A program made the translations under genes and the position numbers. The notes under the pieces are model-generated. The model saw nothing but the letters and a program-made list of their open reading frames with translations. It searched no databases and was not told the DNA's origin. This document shows positions 20,101 through 27,987 of a stretch of DNA of 64,000 nucleotides, piece after piece. The DNA comes from Thermosporothrix hazakensis (GTDB taxonomy: Bacteria; Chloroflexota; Ktedonobacteria; Ktedonobacterales; Ktedonobacteraceae): the NCBI RefSeq assembly GCF_003253565.1, contig NZ_QKUF01000005.1, positions 186,001 to 250,000 on the forward strand, in the 5' to 3' direction. Numbering within the stretch: the first letter of the stretch is position 1; the number at the start of each line of letters is the position of its first letter.

Positions 20101-20456
20101 CGGCTGAAGAGCGCGGCTATATTGTGGCGCTGGAAACGACGATCACACCGGAGTTGCGTGAGGAAGGTATTGTGCGCGACCTGACCCACTTTATTCAGGA
20201 CATGCGCAAGAAAGCCGGGCTCAATATCGAAGACCATATCGGGTTAGCACTGTATACTGATGCAGAGCTGGCGAACATGCTGATCCACTATGGCGAGGAG
20301 ATCCAGAGCGAGACGCTCGCTCGGAACCTGCTCATCTCCGTCAGCCAGAAGGATAAGCCATCCTTCGAAGAGCTCTACCGCGAGACCATCGCCCCCAATG
20401 AGCTCAAGAAGCTGGATCATTATACTGTCGAAGTCGTCATCGGCAAGCTGTCATAG
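17160..20456 (+). CDS. ileS: isoleucyl-tRNA synthetase (divergent class I)
   Basis: A class I synthetase of 1098 residues with the Ile/Val/Leu architecture: Rossmann catalytic core, CP1 editing domain with the Thr-rich TTTPWTL, zinc-type CPRC and CPKC/CQNC pairs, and a helical anticodon domain with a C-terminal extension. Unusual: the HIGH motif is replaced by GVHH (residues 64-67, in NPMGVHHAWGRTYKD) and KMSKS reads PMHKS (610-614, before KGN). The last His of HIGH and the second Lys and Ser of KMSKS remain. Identity as IleRS rests on overall resemblance plus the ATC-specifier T-box. The start is TTG at 17160, 4 nt after a perfect AGGAGGT. Downstream of alaX by 84 nt. Confidence 0.9.
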   Translation: MSVTSSVFKPVLGADKVEYPKLEQSIQQWWDQHNIRQQYIKRNENSEKRYSFLDGPITANNPMGVHHAWGRTYKDIYQRFKTMQGYKQRYQNGFDCQGLWVEVEVEKELGLKTKRDIEEFGIARFVERCKERVFRFAKVQMEQSIRLGYWMDWGNDYYTLSDENNYTIWYFLKKCKERGLIYKGRDVMPWCPRCATGISNMEMESEGYKETTHLSLYVRFPLVDRPGEYLLAWTTTPWTLTSNVAAAVHPDLPYVRVEQDGEFYYLAEELLPVLKMLKGRDKGEYRVTETLKGSDMVGWKYRGPFDELPAAQGVEHRVIPWKDVSATEGTGIVHIAPGCGREDFGLGKEFNLAVIAPVDESGVYVDGFDWLTGQKASEVAQQIAENLTQKGMLYRPQNYRHRYPTCWRCKTELIFRLVDEWFISMDQLRYEIMEVVKKITWLPSWGFDREMDWLQNMDDWMISKKRYWGLALPIFDCPKCGTFEVIGSKEELKERAVSGWEEFDGHSPHRPWIDAVKIKCQNCGTEVSRIKDVGNPWLDAGIVPFSTLGYRTNPEYWKQWFPANFVTESFPGQFRNWFYSMLVMSTVLEQTNPFETLFGYALVYGEDGTPMHKSKGNLVIFDDAAERVGSDAMRWLYTNHVPEQNLNFPNIPTREDMEKAEQMGVPVRLSEKWMQVRKTIDKIWNVYWFFVTYANIDQFDPTAYQLAPEKRSELDRWILSELQEVIRTVTHGLEHYDTIKPGAAIQEFVDDLSNWYLRRSRERIWKSTLDDDKLSAYLTLYECLTTLVTLLAPFMPFVTEELYQNLVRSVNKAAPLSVHLCDWPVAREELVDEQLEKETHLVMRVVGLGRAAREKAQIRVRQPLHALHVRVTSPEEEEAILRLKEQVLEELNIKELKLMSGDSDMLAYTLKPQAKVLGPRYGALVQKIIVHFKNLDTLDTQKAAQQLNASGELTITVSDQSVTLTPEEVQVISTARPGYVTAEERGYIVALETTITPELREEGIVRDLTHFIQDMRKKAGLNIEDHIGLALYTDAELANMLIHYGEEIQSETLARNLLISVSQKDKPSFEELYRETIAPNELKKLDHYTVEVVIGKLS

Positions 20457-20470
20457 CAGAAACAAGCGAA

Positions 20471-20510
20471 GGGCTCTGGCACCCACAGGGGTGACCAGAG
20501 CTCCCTTCTT
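20471..20510. terminator. rho-independent terminator between ileS and HAD gene
   Basis: GGGCTCTGG pairs with CCAGAGCTCC around a small inner hairpin, followed on the plus strand by CTTCTTTTT. It ends ileS and may also serve the convergent HAD gene. Confidence 0.75.
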
Positions 20511-20511
20511 T

Positions 20512-21261
20512 TTAGCCCCACTGCTCAAGAATCGAGGGAAGATCTGACAGAGTCGTAATCACGGCAGACGGTGTGATGTGCTCAGGTTTGGGCCAGGGAT
20601 AATCATTCTGACGCCAGACACCACGCATCCCGACGGAAAGCGCTCCTCCTACATCGTCTACCATGCGATCACCTACCATCACACATGCTGTTGTTTCGAC
20701 TTGCAAACGTTTCGCGACTTCGTGAAACACATAGGGATGCGGCTTGGAGTAGGGCAGATCAGAAGTATAGGCAACCACATCCAGCAACTCGGTCACACCG
20801 TGCGCCGCCAGATCCGCATCATGCCAGGCCCCGGCCCACCATGTATTTGAGAGCAGCCCCAGGCGATACCCCCGCTTGCGAAGTAGCAACAGCGTCTCAA
20901 CGGTATCAGGGAAAATCTCCGCCCAGCCAATAACCGCCTGTGAGTAACCATCCAGCACCAGTTGCATCGCCCGCTTGTTCTCAGGGAGCCCCAGATAGTG
21001 GAAACCATCACGGATCAGGCGTTCGGGCTGGTCGCTGGTATGCACTGTCACCACTCTGTCCCAGTGTTCTTTTTCCGCACGCCGCATAGCCCGCACATAT
21101 TCCTCACGCAAGGGCCAATTGTTCTCGGGATACCTCGCCACCAGATAATCATAGGAGAGGGCCCAACGACGCTCTATATCCTCATCCCAGTCCGGCCAAT
21201 CCAGCAATGTGCCGCCAAGATCAAAAATAACAGCTCGAAGAGAGGTCAAGTAGTACTCCAT
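20512..21261 (-). CDS. HAD-superfamily hydrolase
   Basis: About 249 residues. HAD motif I is VIFDLGGTLLDW, where the second Asp is replaced by Gly (DLGGT), motif II is LLSNT, motif III is the Lys in SKPHPY, and motif IV is VGDRMVDDVGGA. Motif I of DxGGT type is common among phosphatases related to YjjG and REG-2. Probably a nucleotide or sugar phosphatase; the substrate is unknown. The start is uncertain: ATG at 21261 has no clear ribosome site, TTG at 21249 has GGAG 6 nt upstream, GTG at 21285 is weak. Single gene, convergent with ileS. Confidence 0.85.
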   Translation of the reverse strand: MEYYLTSLRAVIFDLGGTLLDWPDWDEDIERRWALSYDYLVARYPENNWPLREEYVRAMRRAEKEHWDRVVTVHTSDQPERLIRDGFHYLGLPENKRAMQLVLDGYSQAVIGWAEIFPDTVETLLLLRKRGYRLGLLSNTWWAGAWHDADLAAHGVTELLDVVAYTSDLPYSKPHPYVFHEVAKRLQVETTACVMVGDRMVDDVGGALSVGMRGVWRQNDYPWPKPEHITPSAVITTLSDLPSILEQWG

Positions 21262-21374
21262 TTCTAGATCAAGCGCTGCCGGCACCTGATACTTTCATTA
21301 TTGCAGGAAAGAAAATATGTCCGCTTGCTTCTCTCCAGGGAGCTTTATTATACACTCTCTTCTCACTTTTTCCC

Positions 21375-21408
21375 AGAAATAAAAAACCCTGCTGTGTCTC
21401 CAGCAGGG
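21375..21408 (-). terminator. terminator of hisIE
   Basis: On the minus strand CCCTGCTG pairs with CAGCAGGG across a 6-nt loop and is followed by TTTTTTATTT, just after the hisIE stop. Confidence 0.85.
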
Positions 21409-21422
21409 CTCTCACAGCATCC

Positions 21423-22349
21423 TCAGGGCACAAGCCCTTTCCGCCGCATCTGTTCCAGATCATATTCAGCGGGAGCAAGCGGCTCCACACCGGCAGCCGC
21501 ACAGGCCCAACCAATCAGCGAGAAACCAATATGCAAGCCTCGGGCAATTGCGTTCGGCTCTTCTTCAGAAATAGAGCGCAGGCATTCCTCACGCAACTCG
21601 ATGACCTTGGTCTCGGAGTAGCGCCCATGATAGCCCTCCAGAAGCGCTTCATGTGGTGCGAAGCTCTGGAAAGGAATATCACTTCCCGCCGCCAGCAAGA
21701 ACAGCCAGTAGCCGACCTGACTTCCCTCAAGAATTGTATCTGGTTGCCGCCCCGAATGGACATGCTCACCGCTCTGCACTTCCGCCAGCTCATCAAGCTC
21801 ATCTCCTAAGCGAGACAGCAAATAGGAGTGACTGCGCTCCTGAAGCAGGCGCGATGTATTTGACTCTTCGCTCATATCATGATCGCGCAGATAGATATAG
21901 ACGCCATAGAGTTGGCGCATGGCCGCCTCCAACTTCTGGCGTATTTGCGGAGAAGCCACATCTGGCGCCTGCTGATGATACACCTGTGCGGGATCAAAGA
22001 CACGTTCGGCCACGATCTTATACGAATTGTCTGGCTGAATCTGGCGATAATAACAACTGCGGTAGCCATCATGACAGGCAGCTCCTCCGTGCTGAACCAC
22101 GCGAACAAGCAGGCTGTTCTCCTCACAGTTGACATAAAGCCCGCGCACTTCCTGTACGTTTCCCGACTGCTCGCCTTTCTTCCAGATTTTCTGGCGTGAG
22201 CGACTGAAGAAATGGGTGTAACCGGTTGTTCGCGTCAATTCAAGCGCCTCTTCATTCATAAAGGCAACCATCAAGACCTCGTTCGTCCTGTCATCTTGCA
22301 CGACAACGGGTATATATCCCTGACTATCAAACTTGAGGGATAGATCCAT
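21423..22349 (-). CDS. hisI: phosphoribosyl-AMP cyclohydrolase fused to a HisE/MazG-like domain
   Basis: A protein of 308 residues. Residues 1-130 are HisI: VLMVAFMNEEAL, HFFSRSRQKIWKKGE, SGN, and the zinc-binding CHDGYRSCYYR. The remaining half is alpha-helical with ExxxE-like acidic clusters (GDELDELAEV) typical of the MazG/HisE pyrophosphohydrolase fold, but more diverged and longer than in ordinary HisIE fusions. HisE and HisI catalyse steps 2 and 3 of histidine synthesis. The usual fusion order HisI-HisE is kept. The ATG at 22349 follows GGGAGGT. It lies downstream of hisF but separated from it by the SOD gene and the recombinase/XRE pair, so it appears to have its own transcription unit. 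The HisE role of the second half is inferred. Confidence 0.88.
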   Translation of the reverse strand: MDLSLKFDSQGYIPVVVQDDRTNEVLMVAFMNEEALELTRTTGYTHFFSRSRQKIWKKGEQSGNVQEVRGLYVNCEENSLLVRVVQHGGAACHDGYRSCYYRQIQPDNSYKIVAERVFDPAQVYHQQAPDVASPQIRQKLEAAMRQLYGVYIYLRDHDMSEESNTSRLLQERSHSYLLSRLGDELDELAEVQSGEHVHSGRQPDTILEGSQVGYWLFLLAAGSDIPFQSFAPHEALLEGYHGRYSETKVIELREECLRSISEEEPNAIARGLHIGFSLIGWACAAAGVEPLAPAEYDLEQMRRKGLVP

Positions 22350-22477
22350 CTCAAATACCTCCCGGCAAAAAGCAACGGCGAAGACGCGCCGCTTCTACTT
22401 GCATATTGCTTGGTATATAGTACCACATCACTCCGTCTTTCTCGGCTCGCTGCAAAGAGCCCTGCCTACAAGAAAGA

Positions 22478-22514
22478 AGAAAGTATGCTGAACCAGTAGA
22501 ACAACATACTTTCT
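22478..22514 (-). terminator. terminator of the SOD gene
   Basis: AGAAAGTATG and CATACTTTCT form a perfect 10-bp stem; on the minus strand it is followed by TCTTTCTT. It lies just downstream of the superoxide dismutase stop. Confidence 0.7.
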
Positions 22515-22549
22515 CCTCATTCAACAGAAAGGTCACACGAAGAATGATT

Positions 22550-23314
22550 CTATGCTTGCTTTTTTGCCTGCTGGTATCGTTTTTCAACCTCATCCCAGTT
22601 CACGACGTGCCACCAGGCGTTCAAATAATCGGCACGCTTGTTCTGATACTTCAGATAGTAGGCATGCTCCCATACATCATTGCCCATGATCGGGTACTCA
22701 TTTTCGAGAATCGGGCTGTCCTGATTGGGTGTCGACTTGAGATGCAACTTGCCGTCTTTCCTCATGACAAGCCAGACCCAACCAGACCCAAAGCGCCCGG
22801 CTCCCACCTTATTGAACTTCTGCTTAAACTCGTCTATCGAGCCAAACGTTGACTTGAGCGCCTCGGCAAGCTCTCCCTGAGGCTCCTTCTTTCCGCCCGG
22901 ACGCATAATCTGCCAGAACATAGTATGGTTGACATGTCCTCCAGCATTATTACGCACCGTCTCGCGCTTCGCTTCCGGTATATCGTTCAGCTTGCGCAAC
23001 ACATCTTCCGCAGAGGAGGCCTGTAAAGCGACCTCTTTCAACGCCGCGTTCAGATTTTTGACATAGGTAGCATGATGCTTGTCGTGATGCAGTTCCATCG
23101 TTCGCGCATCAATATATGGCTCCAATGCATTGAAGGCATATCCCAGAGGAGGAAGGGTAAATTCCTGTACGGTTTTGGCTGCATTGGTCTGATCTACCTT
23201 TGCTTCAGGAGCAAGATTACTACAGGAGACAAGCACACCGCTTCCAACTGCCAACGATGTAAGCTGTAAAAATGCTCTTCTATTTATGTGGTCCTCTCTA
23301 TCCACAGACTCCAT
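22550..23314 (-). CDS. Fe/Mn superoxide dismutase, Tat-exported lipoprotein form
   Basis: A protein of 254 residues. The N-terminus is a Tat-type signal (twin Arg at 12-13 in NRRAFLQL) ending in a lipobox with Cys31 (LVSCS), so the enzyme should be exported folded and tethered to the outer face of the membrane. The mature part is a complete Fe/Mn [36 protein letters not shown] and the C-terminal WHVVNWDEV, which supply the metal ligands. Tat export of a metal-loaded SOD makes sense because folding and metal insertion happen in the cytoplasm. The ATG at 23314 is close to its AAAGG; GTG three codons later is an alternative. Stands alone between hisIE and the recombinase. Confidence 0.93.
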   Translation of the reverse strand: MESVDREDHINRRAFLQLTSLAVGSGVLVSCSNLAPEAKVDQTNAAKTVQEFTLPPLGYAFNALEPYIDARTMELHHDKHHATYVKNLNAALKEVALQASSAEDVLRKLNDIPEAKRETVRNNAGGHVNHTMFWQIMRPGGKKEPQGELAEALKSTFGSIDEFKQKFNKVGAGRFGSGWVWLVMRKDGKLHLKSTPNQDSPILENEYPIMGNDVWEHAYYLKYQNKRADYLNAWWHVVNWDEVEKRYQQAKKQA

Positions 23315-23505
23315 ACCTTTCTATCCACAAAAATTTCTTCGCACTTCATCAGGAAACTCTTTACAAGCTGACAAAAATGCAGAAACAGCTTCTGTAAAGA
23401 GGATATACATATAGTATATTCGTCTGACAAAACCAAACCGTGCAGCAAAGGACCACAACAAATAAAGAGCTGCAAATACTATCATGAAGAGGGTAACGCA
23501 ATCTT

Positions 23506-25212
23506 CTACAAATTCGACCTTATCTCGAATCGAGGATCATGATTTTTCTCCCATACTACAACCTCTATTTCCAGAAATTCTAACAGGTTCCGCTTCTCTT
23601 TGTAGGTGAATTCATAGTCAGGATCGTTAATCTTTTCTTGTATACGTTCACACGTTCTATATACAGTGTTCAACTTTTCCTGCGCCTTCGCCCATTCCCT
23701 GCGCATTTTTTCCTCGTCTCTTAGCTCTGCTTCACACTCTTTTTCCTCTTTGGCTAGCTCATGCAATCGATTGGTAAGATATGCTTCTGTCCCGGGATCG
23801 AGTATCTTTCCCTCATAAAGCCTTGCAAGGTTAGCTCGTAAGGAGTTCTGCATCTCTCTGATCTCTGCCAACTTCGCTTTAACATGTTTACGTCGGCCCT
23901 GAGTCGGGTCTTTTGACCGCCTTTCTTCAATTTGCTTGTCAATGATGGAAGGATTGAGCACGATCTTCTTTGCAAAATTCCATGCTGCTTGATCAAGGAT
24001 AGGTACAAGGATATAGCAGCCGGGGCATTGATATAGGCCATTGTACTTCCTGCTACAGTTATAGCCTATCTGATCACGCTGTCCTTCAGGTCTGTTCTTG
24101 TAATGGTTAACTCGCCTGTTTACTGTTAGATTGGCCCCACAATGACCACATTTCGCAATGCCTGCCCTGAGCAATGCATCTTCTGGTCTGCGATTATTAG
24201 GAGCTGCTATTTTTTTGTTGCGCGCAAGATGCTGCTGCACAACCTCAAACATATCTTTGCTAATAATTGCTGGTATGGGGACTTTAATTTGCTCGTTGTC
24301 TGGCCTTATCTCAAATTTAGGCCATTTCCTCCCGGGAACCTTTACAGTCCGTTTTTTAAATATGGGATATTCTCCGCAATAACCGGTATGTCTGAGCATT
24401 CTACTAATCACAGCAGGTTGCCACAGAATAGGTCCATCTACAGCCTTTGATTTAACTTTTTCTCCCTTGGATACGCTAGGTGCTGGTATCTCAAGCTTGT
24501 TAAGCCTCTGCGCGATGCGACGAATAGGAATACCTTTATATGCACAGCGGAAAATAAACTTGACTACTCTTACTTCGGTCCATGTTACTTCCCGATTATC
24601 TTTGATGGTTTCGAGATTTGGAGTAAGACCTGATCTTTTGCCCTTCTTATCCAGCGTAAAATGATAGCCATAAGGTCGTGAAGAACTTCCAACGACTTGC
24701 GGTGGTATATTGTCCTCTGGGCTTCCTAGCGCTTTCTGTATCTTCCCATTAGTAGTTCTTCTGACTAAATCATTAATTTCTTCCTCCGCTTTATGTCCTT
24801 TAAACAGTCGTATTATTTCCCCCACTAGACTATCATCGTCTGCGTGTTCCTCTGGATCTGTTGTCAGAATTCTGACCCCCAATTCTTTGAGCTGCATCCT
24901 ATAGAATTCGCGTTGTAGCCCTTTGCGTCCTAGCCCTCTATCCAGCACTTCCATACATAGCACATCGAATTCCTTTTGCTCTGCCAGTTCTAGTATGCGA
25001 TTCAAGGCTTCTCTGTAACGAAAATCTAGACCTGTATATGTATCTCTGATAATATGGTTGGGATCTAAAATTAGCCCTAACGGTTCTATCAACTTTTCGC
25101 GAACGAGTCTCTCCTGATACTGATGGCTGAGGGTAGTATCTCTCTGTTTAAGAGTGGACACCCGTGTGAGTATCAATGCCCGCAAACCTCTATACTTCTC
25201 TGGATCGTACAT
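23506..25212 (-). CDS. large serine recombinase (recombinase family protein)
   Basis: A protein of 568 residues. The N-terminal resolvase domain carries the nucleophile Ser19 in LTRVSTLKQ and later the conserved Arg cluster (VLDRGLGRKG). A recombinase domain follows (PYGYHF... WTEVRVVKFIF), a zinc ribbon with CGHCG and CPGC pairs, and a C-terminal coiled coil (about 430-520), the architecture of large serine integrases. Such enzymes integrate or excise DNA between short att sites. The ATG at 25212 has AAGGAG 8 nt upstream. Base composition is clearly more AT-rich than the neighbours, suggesting transfer. It is divergent from a small XRE gene. No matching att repeats were found by eye. Confidence 0.92.
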   Translation of the reverse strand: MYDPEKYRGLRALILTRVSTLKQRDTTLSHQYQERLVREKLIEPLGLILDPNHIIRDTYTGLDFRYREALNRILELAEQKEFDVLCMEVLDRGLGRKGLQREFYRMQLKELGVRILTTDPEEHADDDSLVGEIIRLFKGHKAEEEINDLVRRTTNGKIQKALGSPEDNIPPQVVGSSSRPYGYHFTLDKKGKRSGLTPNLETIKDNREVTWTEVRVVKFIFRCAYKGIPIRRIAQRLNKLEIPAPSVSKGEKVKSKAVDGPILWQPAVISRMLRHTGYCGEYPIFKKRTVKVPGRKWPKFEIRPDNEQIKVPIPAIISKDMFEVVQQHLARNKKIAAPNNRRPEDALLRAGIAKCGHCGANLTVNRRVNHYKNRPEGQRDQIGYNCSRKYNGLYQCPGCYILVPILDQAAWNFAKKIVLNPSIIDKQIEERRSKDPTQGRRKHVKAKLAEIREMQNSLRANLARLYEGKILDPGTEAYLTNRLHELAKEEKECEAELRDEEKMRREWAKAQEKLNTVYRTCERIQEKINDPDYEFTYKEKRNLLEFLEIEVVVWEKNHDPRFEIRSNL

Positions 25213-25351
25213 CAAAACGACTCCTTTCGTTGTGTTGCGCTTCTTTCAATAGCAAAAACATGTATAAATTAACTGAAAAAGGTATCGCTTTCGCTGTTGC
25301 GACAGTAACTACACCTTCCCAATTCTAACACTTTTGCCTATAAAAGTAAAT

Positions 25352-25378
25352 ACGCTAACGCTATATCATAAACGCTAA
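25352..25378. repeat. ACGCTAA repeats between recombinase and XRE gene
   Basis: The heptamer ACGCTAA occurs at 25352-25358 and 25372-25378, 20 bp apart (about two helical turns), with a partial copy ACGCTA at 25358-25363. They sit just upstream of the XRE promoter, in the divergent interval. A likely operator for the XRE protein; inferred from position only. Confidence 0.4.
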
Positions 25379-25396
25379 TCCCCCAGACATATAAAC

Positions 25397-25425
25397 TTGA
25401 CAGGACTATGCAAAGGGAGTAGTCT
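25397..25425 (+). promoter_or_regulatory. promoter of the XRE gene
   Basis: TTGACA at 25397-25402 and TAGTCT at 25420-25425 are separated by 17 nt, about 36 nt before the XRE start. Confidence 0.65.
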
Positions 25426-25460
25426 TGATGTGAGAACGGAAACGCTTAAGAAGAGGGGTT

Positions 25461-25682
25461 ATGATGGCAAGATTAATAATTAAAGAGCTGGCAGAACGAC
25501 AAAATATAAGCCAGTCTCGTCTACAGCGTGAAGCTGGTGTTACTATGTCTCAGCTTAGAAGATATTGGTATAACCAGAGTGAAAGCGTTGTCCTAGATGC
25601 ATTGGAGCGTATTGCAAAAGTGCTCGGTGTTAAAACTGGTGATCTGATCGCCGATAACGACGAAGCACAACCTGCAAAGTAG
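25461..25682 (+). CDS. small XRE-family HTH DNA-binding protein
   Basis: A protein of 73 residues that is almost entirely a Cro/C1-type helix-turn-helix: helices around LAERQNISQ, RLQREAGV and MSQLRRYWY, then a closing helix and KTGDLI. Two ATG codons in tandem (25461, 25464) follow AGAGGGG; either can be used. Divergent from the serine recombinase and of similar AT-rich composition, so it most likely regulates that module or itself. One turn is SQSRLQREAGVTMSQLR, with Tyr/Trp in the recognition helix, somewhat atypical. Confidence 0.85.
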   Translation: MMARLIIKELAERQNISQSRLQREAGVTMSQLRRYWYNQSESVVLDALERIAKVLGVKTGDLIADNDEAQPAK

Positions 25683-25694
25683 CAATTGCAGTGA

Positions 25695-25723
25695 GCGGGG
25701 CTATTCCAGCCTCCGCGTTTTTT
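25695..25723 (+). terminator. terminator of the XRE gene
   Basis: GCGGGGCT and AGCCTCCGC form a stem with one bulge, followed by GTTTTTT, 12 nt after the XRE stop. Confidence 0.8.
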
Positions 25724-25732
25724 CAGCTAAGT

Positions 25733-25858
25733 GGGTGACGTTGGCATTGGAGCGGGCTGAAATAAAATGCGGAGGATCACGGACGTTGCCGCAGGTAAGG
25801 AATGGGCCGTGTGGGAGTGCTGCTACCTGCGGCAATTCTGAACGCTCCTTTGTCACCC
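25733..25858. repeat. 126-bp nested inverted repeat, possible structured RNA
   Basis: Three co-linear stems are visible: GGGTGAC (25733-25739) with GTCACCC (25852-25858), GGAGCG (25749-25754) with CGCTCC (25843-25848), and TTGCCGCAGGTA (25786-25797) with TACCTGCGGCAA (25824-25835). No T-run follows on either strand. It lies between the XRE terminator and the end of hisF. It could be a 3' structure of the his transcript, a small RNA or a miniature mobile element; no known family was recognised. Confidence 0.5.
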
Positions 25859-25887
25859 TTTCTTCAGGGATGCACAGCAGACATCAC

Positions 25888-26652
25888 TCAAAGCCGCACA
25901 GTGACACCTTTATCATGGAGATACTGTTTTACATCCTTTATACGATATTCGCCAAAGTGGAAAATAGACGCCGCAAGCACGGCGTCCGCTCCGCCCAGTG
26001 TCACTCCCTCATAGAAGTGCTCAAGCATCCCAACACCACCCGAGGCAATCACCGGGACCGAAACAGCCTGCGCAATTTTTGCGGTCAGTTCAATATCATA
26101 GCCCTGTTTTGTGCCGTCCCGGTCCATACTTGTCAGCAGGATTTCACCAGCGCCCAACTCAACACCACGTTGAGCCCACTCAAGCGCATCCATTCCTGTC
26201 GGCGTGCGTCCACCATGAATAAAGACCTCATAGCCACTTGGTAATGCAGGATTGGACCGGGCATCAATAGCCAGCACGATACACTGCGCCCCAAATTGCT
26301 CAGCACCTGCACGCAGCACCTCCGGATGCTGCACAGCGGCGGTATTGAGAGAGGTTTTATCGGCACCCGCATTCAGAGTTGCGCGAATGTCCTCAATTGT
26401 GCGAATACCGCCACCAACTGTGACCGGGATAAACACACGCTCAGCGGTGCGCCTGACTACATCAAGCATCGTCCCGCGCTGCTCATAGGAAGCGGTAATA
26501 TCCAGAAACACAACCTCATCCGCTCCCTCATCATTGTAGAGCGCAGCCAGTTCAACCGGATCACCGGCATCACGCAGATTCACAAAGTTGATCCCCTTGA
26601 CCACCCGTCCAGCAGCCACATCAAGACAGGGAATAATCCGTTTAGTCAACAT
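25888..26652 (-). CDS. hisF: imidazole glycerol phosphate synthase, cyclase subunit
   Basis: A (beta/alpha)8 barrel of 254 residues. Seen: [19 protein letters not shown] with the first catalytic Asp, [31 protein letters not shown], and [15 protein letters not shown] with the second catalytic Asp, plus IASGGVG. With HisH it converts PRFAR and glutamine to imidazole glycerol phosphate and AICAR. The frame runs back to 26673, but ATG at 26652 begins the conserved MLTKRIIP and follows GAGGAGC. It overlaps the hisA stop by 11 nt. Last gene of the long arg/his operon in this window. Confidence 0.97.
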   Translation of the reverse strand: MLTKRIIPCLDVAAGRVVKGINFVNLRDAGDPVELAALYNDEGADEVVFLDITASYEQRGTMLDVVRRTAERVFIPVTVGGGIRTIEDIRATLNAGADKTSLNTAAVQHPEVLRAGAEQFGAQCIVLAIDARSNPALPSGYEVFIHGGRTPTGMDALEWAQRGVELGAGEILLTSMDRDGTKQGYDIELTAKIAQAVSVPVIASGGVGMLEHFYEGVTLGGADAVLAASIFHFGEYRIKDVKQYLHDKGVTVRL

Positions 26653-27379
26653 TGGGCCGCTCCTCTTTCTCAATCACGCGTACAGCGGTCGCAAGATCAA
26701 CCGCGCCTGTATAAAGGGCCTTGCCAATAATCGCGCCTTCCACTCCCAGTGCAGCCAGTGCTTGCAAATCCTCCAGAGAGCTCACGCCACCAGAAGCGAT
26801 CAACGCGGCAGGAGAGGCCTGTTGCATCTCGCTCAGAGCCGCAAGATTTGGGCCAACAAGTGCCCCATCTCGGGCGATGTCTGTATAGATGAAACGGCGC
26901 ACCCCGAGCAGCGCAAGCTCCTGAGCCAGATGCGTCGCCTTTACCTGGGAATCCTCCATCCATCCAGCAATAGCAACATAGCCATTGCGAGCATCGATTC
27001 CGACAGCGATCCGTTCATCCCAACGCGCGAGCGCCTGCTTCAACAACTCGCGATCGGTAATCGCAACAGTGCCGAGAATCACGCGCTCGATTCCAGTGCT
27101 CAAGAGGTGTTCGATATGACCTGGAGAGCGCAAGCCGCCGCCGACCTCAATCTTCAACGAGGTCGCCTGACGAATGCGTGCAATCAGCTCTACATGAACG
27201 GGATGCCCCTGAGCAGCCCCATCCAGATCAACCACGTGGAGCCAGCGCGCTCCGGCCTCCTGCCAGCGCATCGCAACCTCAACGGGGTCTTCCGCATACG
27301 TCGTCATGCGGTTATAATCCCCCTGAAATAGACGCACACAGCGCCCATCCTTGATATCAATAGCAGGAAAGAGAATCAT
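26642..27379 (-). CDS. hisA: ProFAR isomerase
   Basis: A (beta/alpha)8 barrel of 245 residues. Seen: [16 protein letters not shown] with catalytic Asp, [22 protein letters not shown], and [14 protein letters not shown] with the second Asp; SGGVSS closes the phosphate site. It isomerises ProFAR to PRFAR. The frame is open much further upstream, but the ATG at 27379 forms an ATGA overlap with the hisH stop and begins at the conserved N-terminus. Chloroflexota sometimes carry a dual HisA/PriA function; nothing here decides that. Confidence 0.96.
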   Translation of the reverse strand: MILFPAIDIKDGRCVRLFQGDYNRMTTYAEDPVEVAMRWQEAGARWLHVVDLDGAAQGHPVHVELIARIRQATSLKIEVGGGLRSPGHIEHLLSTGIERVILGTVAITDRELLKQALARWDERIAVGIDARNGYVAIAGWMEDSQVKATHLAQELALLGVRRFIYTDIARDGALVGPNLAALSEMQQASPAALIASGGVSSLEDLQALAALGVEGAIIGKALYTGAVDLATAVRVIEKEERPNVD

Positions 27380-27984
27380 TGCTGCACCCATCTGGCAAAA
27401 TTTTTCAGAAGCTGTAAACCAACAGCGCCACTTTTTTCGGGATGAAACTGCGTGCCCCAGACCTGTTCCGTCACAATTACCGAGCAATAGGGCGAACCAT
27501 AATCCGTGACAGCAGCAACACCACTCTGCTCATGTGGCTCCACATAATAAGAATGGGCATAATAGAAGTAGGAGTCTGGGGCAATCCCGGCAAAAATGGG
27601 AAGGTTCTCACGCAAAGGCCGCACCTGATTCCAGCCCATATGTGGGATCTTGGGCCCATGCGGAATACGTCGCACCTCTCCGGGAAACAGCCCCAAGCCA
27701 ACCGTCTCACCTTCTGCATGGTGATCGGCCAACAACTGCATACCAAGACAGATCCCCAGGAACGGCTTTCCCTGCTGTGTCGCCTCCCGAATGGCATCAT
27801 CCAACCCATGCTGCTGCATATGCGCCATCGCCGCGCCAGCAGCACCCACACCGGGCAGGACAACCGCGCTTGCCTGTTTCACCACAGCAGGATCATCTGT
27901 TACCTGTACCGCCGCACCCACATATTCAAGCGCTTTCGCGATACTGTGAATGTTCCCGGCTCGATAATCAATAATGGCTATCAT
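27376..27984 (-). CDS. hisH: imidazole glycerol phosphate synthase, glutaminase subunit
   Basis: A class I glutamine amidotransferase of 202 residues: DYRAGNIHSI at the N-terminus, oxyanion strand PGVGAAGAAM, catalytic Cys in GICLGMQLL, and the His/Glu pair in TQFHPEKSG. It supplies ammonia to HisF, encoded two genes on. The start ATG is 3 nt after the stop of the HAD/APH fusion gene, and its stop overlaps the hisA start. Confidence 0.97.
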   Translation of the reverse strand: MIAIIDYRAGNIHSIAKALEYVGAAVQVTDDPAVVKQASAVVLPGVGAAGAAMAHMQQHGLDDAIREATQQGKPFLGICLGMQLLADHHAEGETVGLGLFPGEVRRIPHGPKIPHMGWNQVRPLRENLPIFAGIAPDSYFYYAHSYYVEPHEQSGVAAVTDYGSPYCSVIVTEQVWGTQFHPEKSGAVGLQLLKNFARWVQQ

Positions 27985-27987
27985 TGC

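Noticed and set aside
23315..25887. Direct repeats as recombinase attachment sites
   Set aside because: No convincing pair of flanking repeats could be found by eye, so no att sites are claimed.
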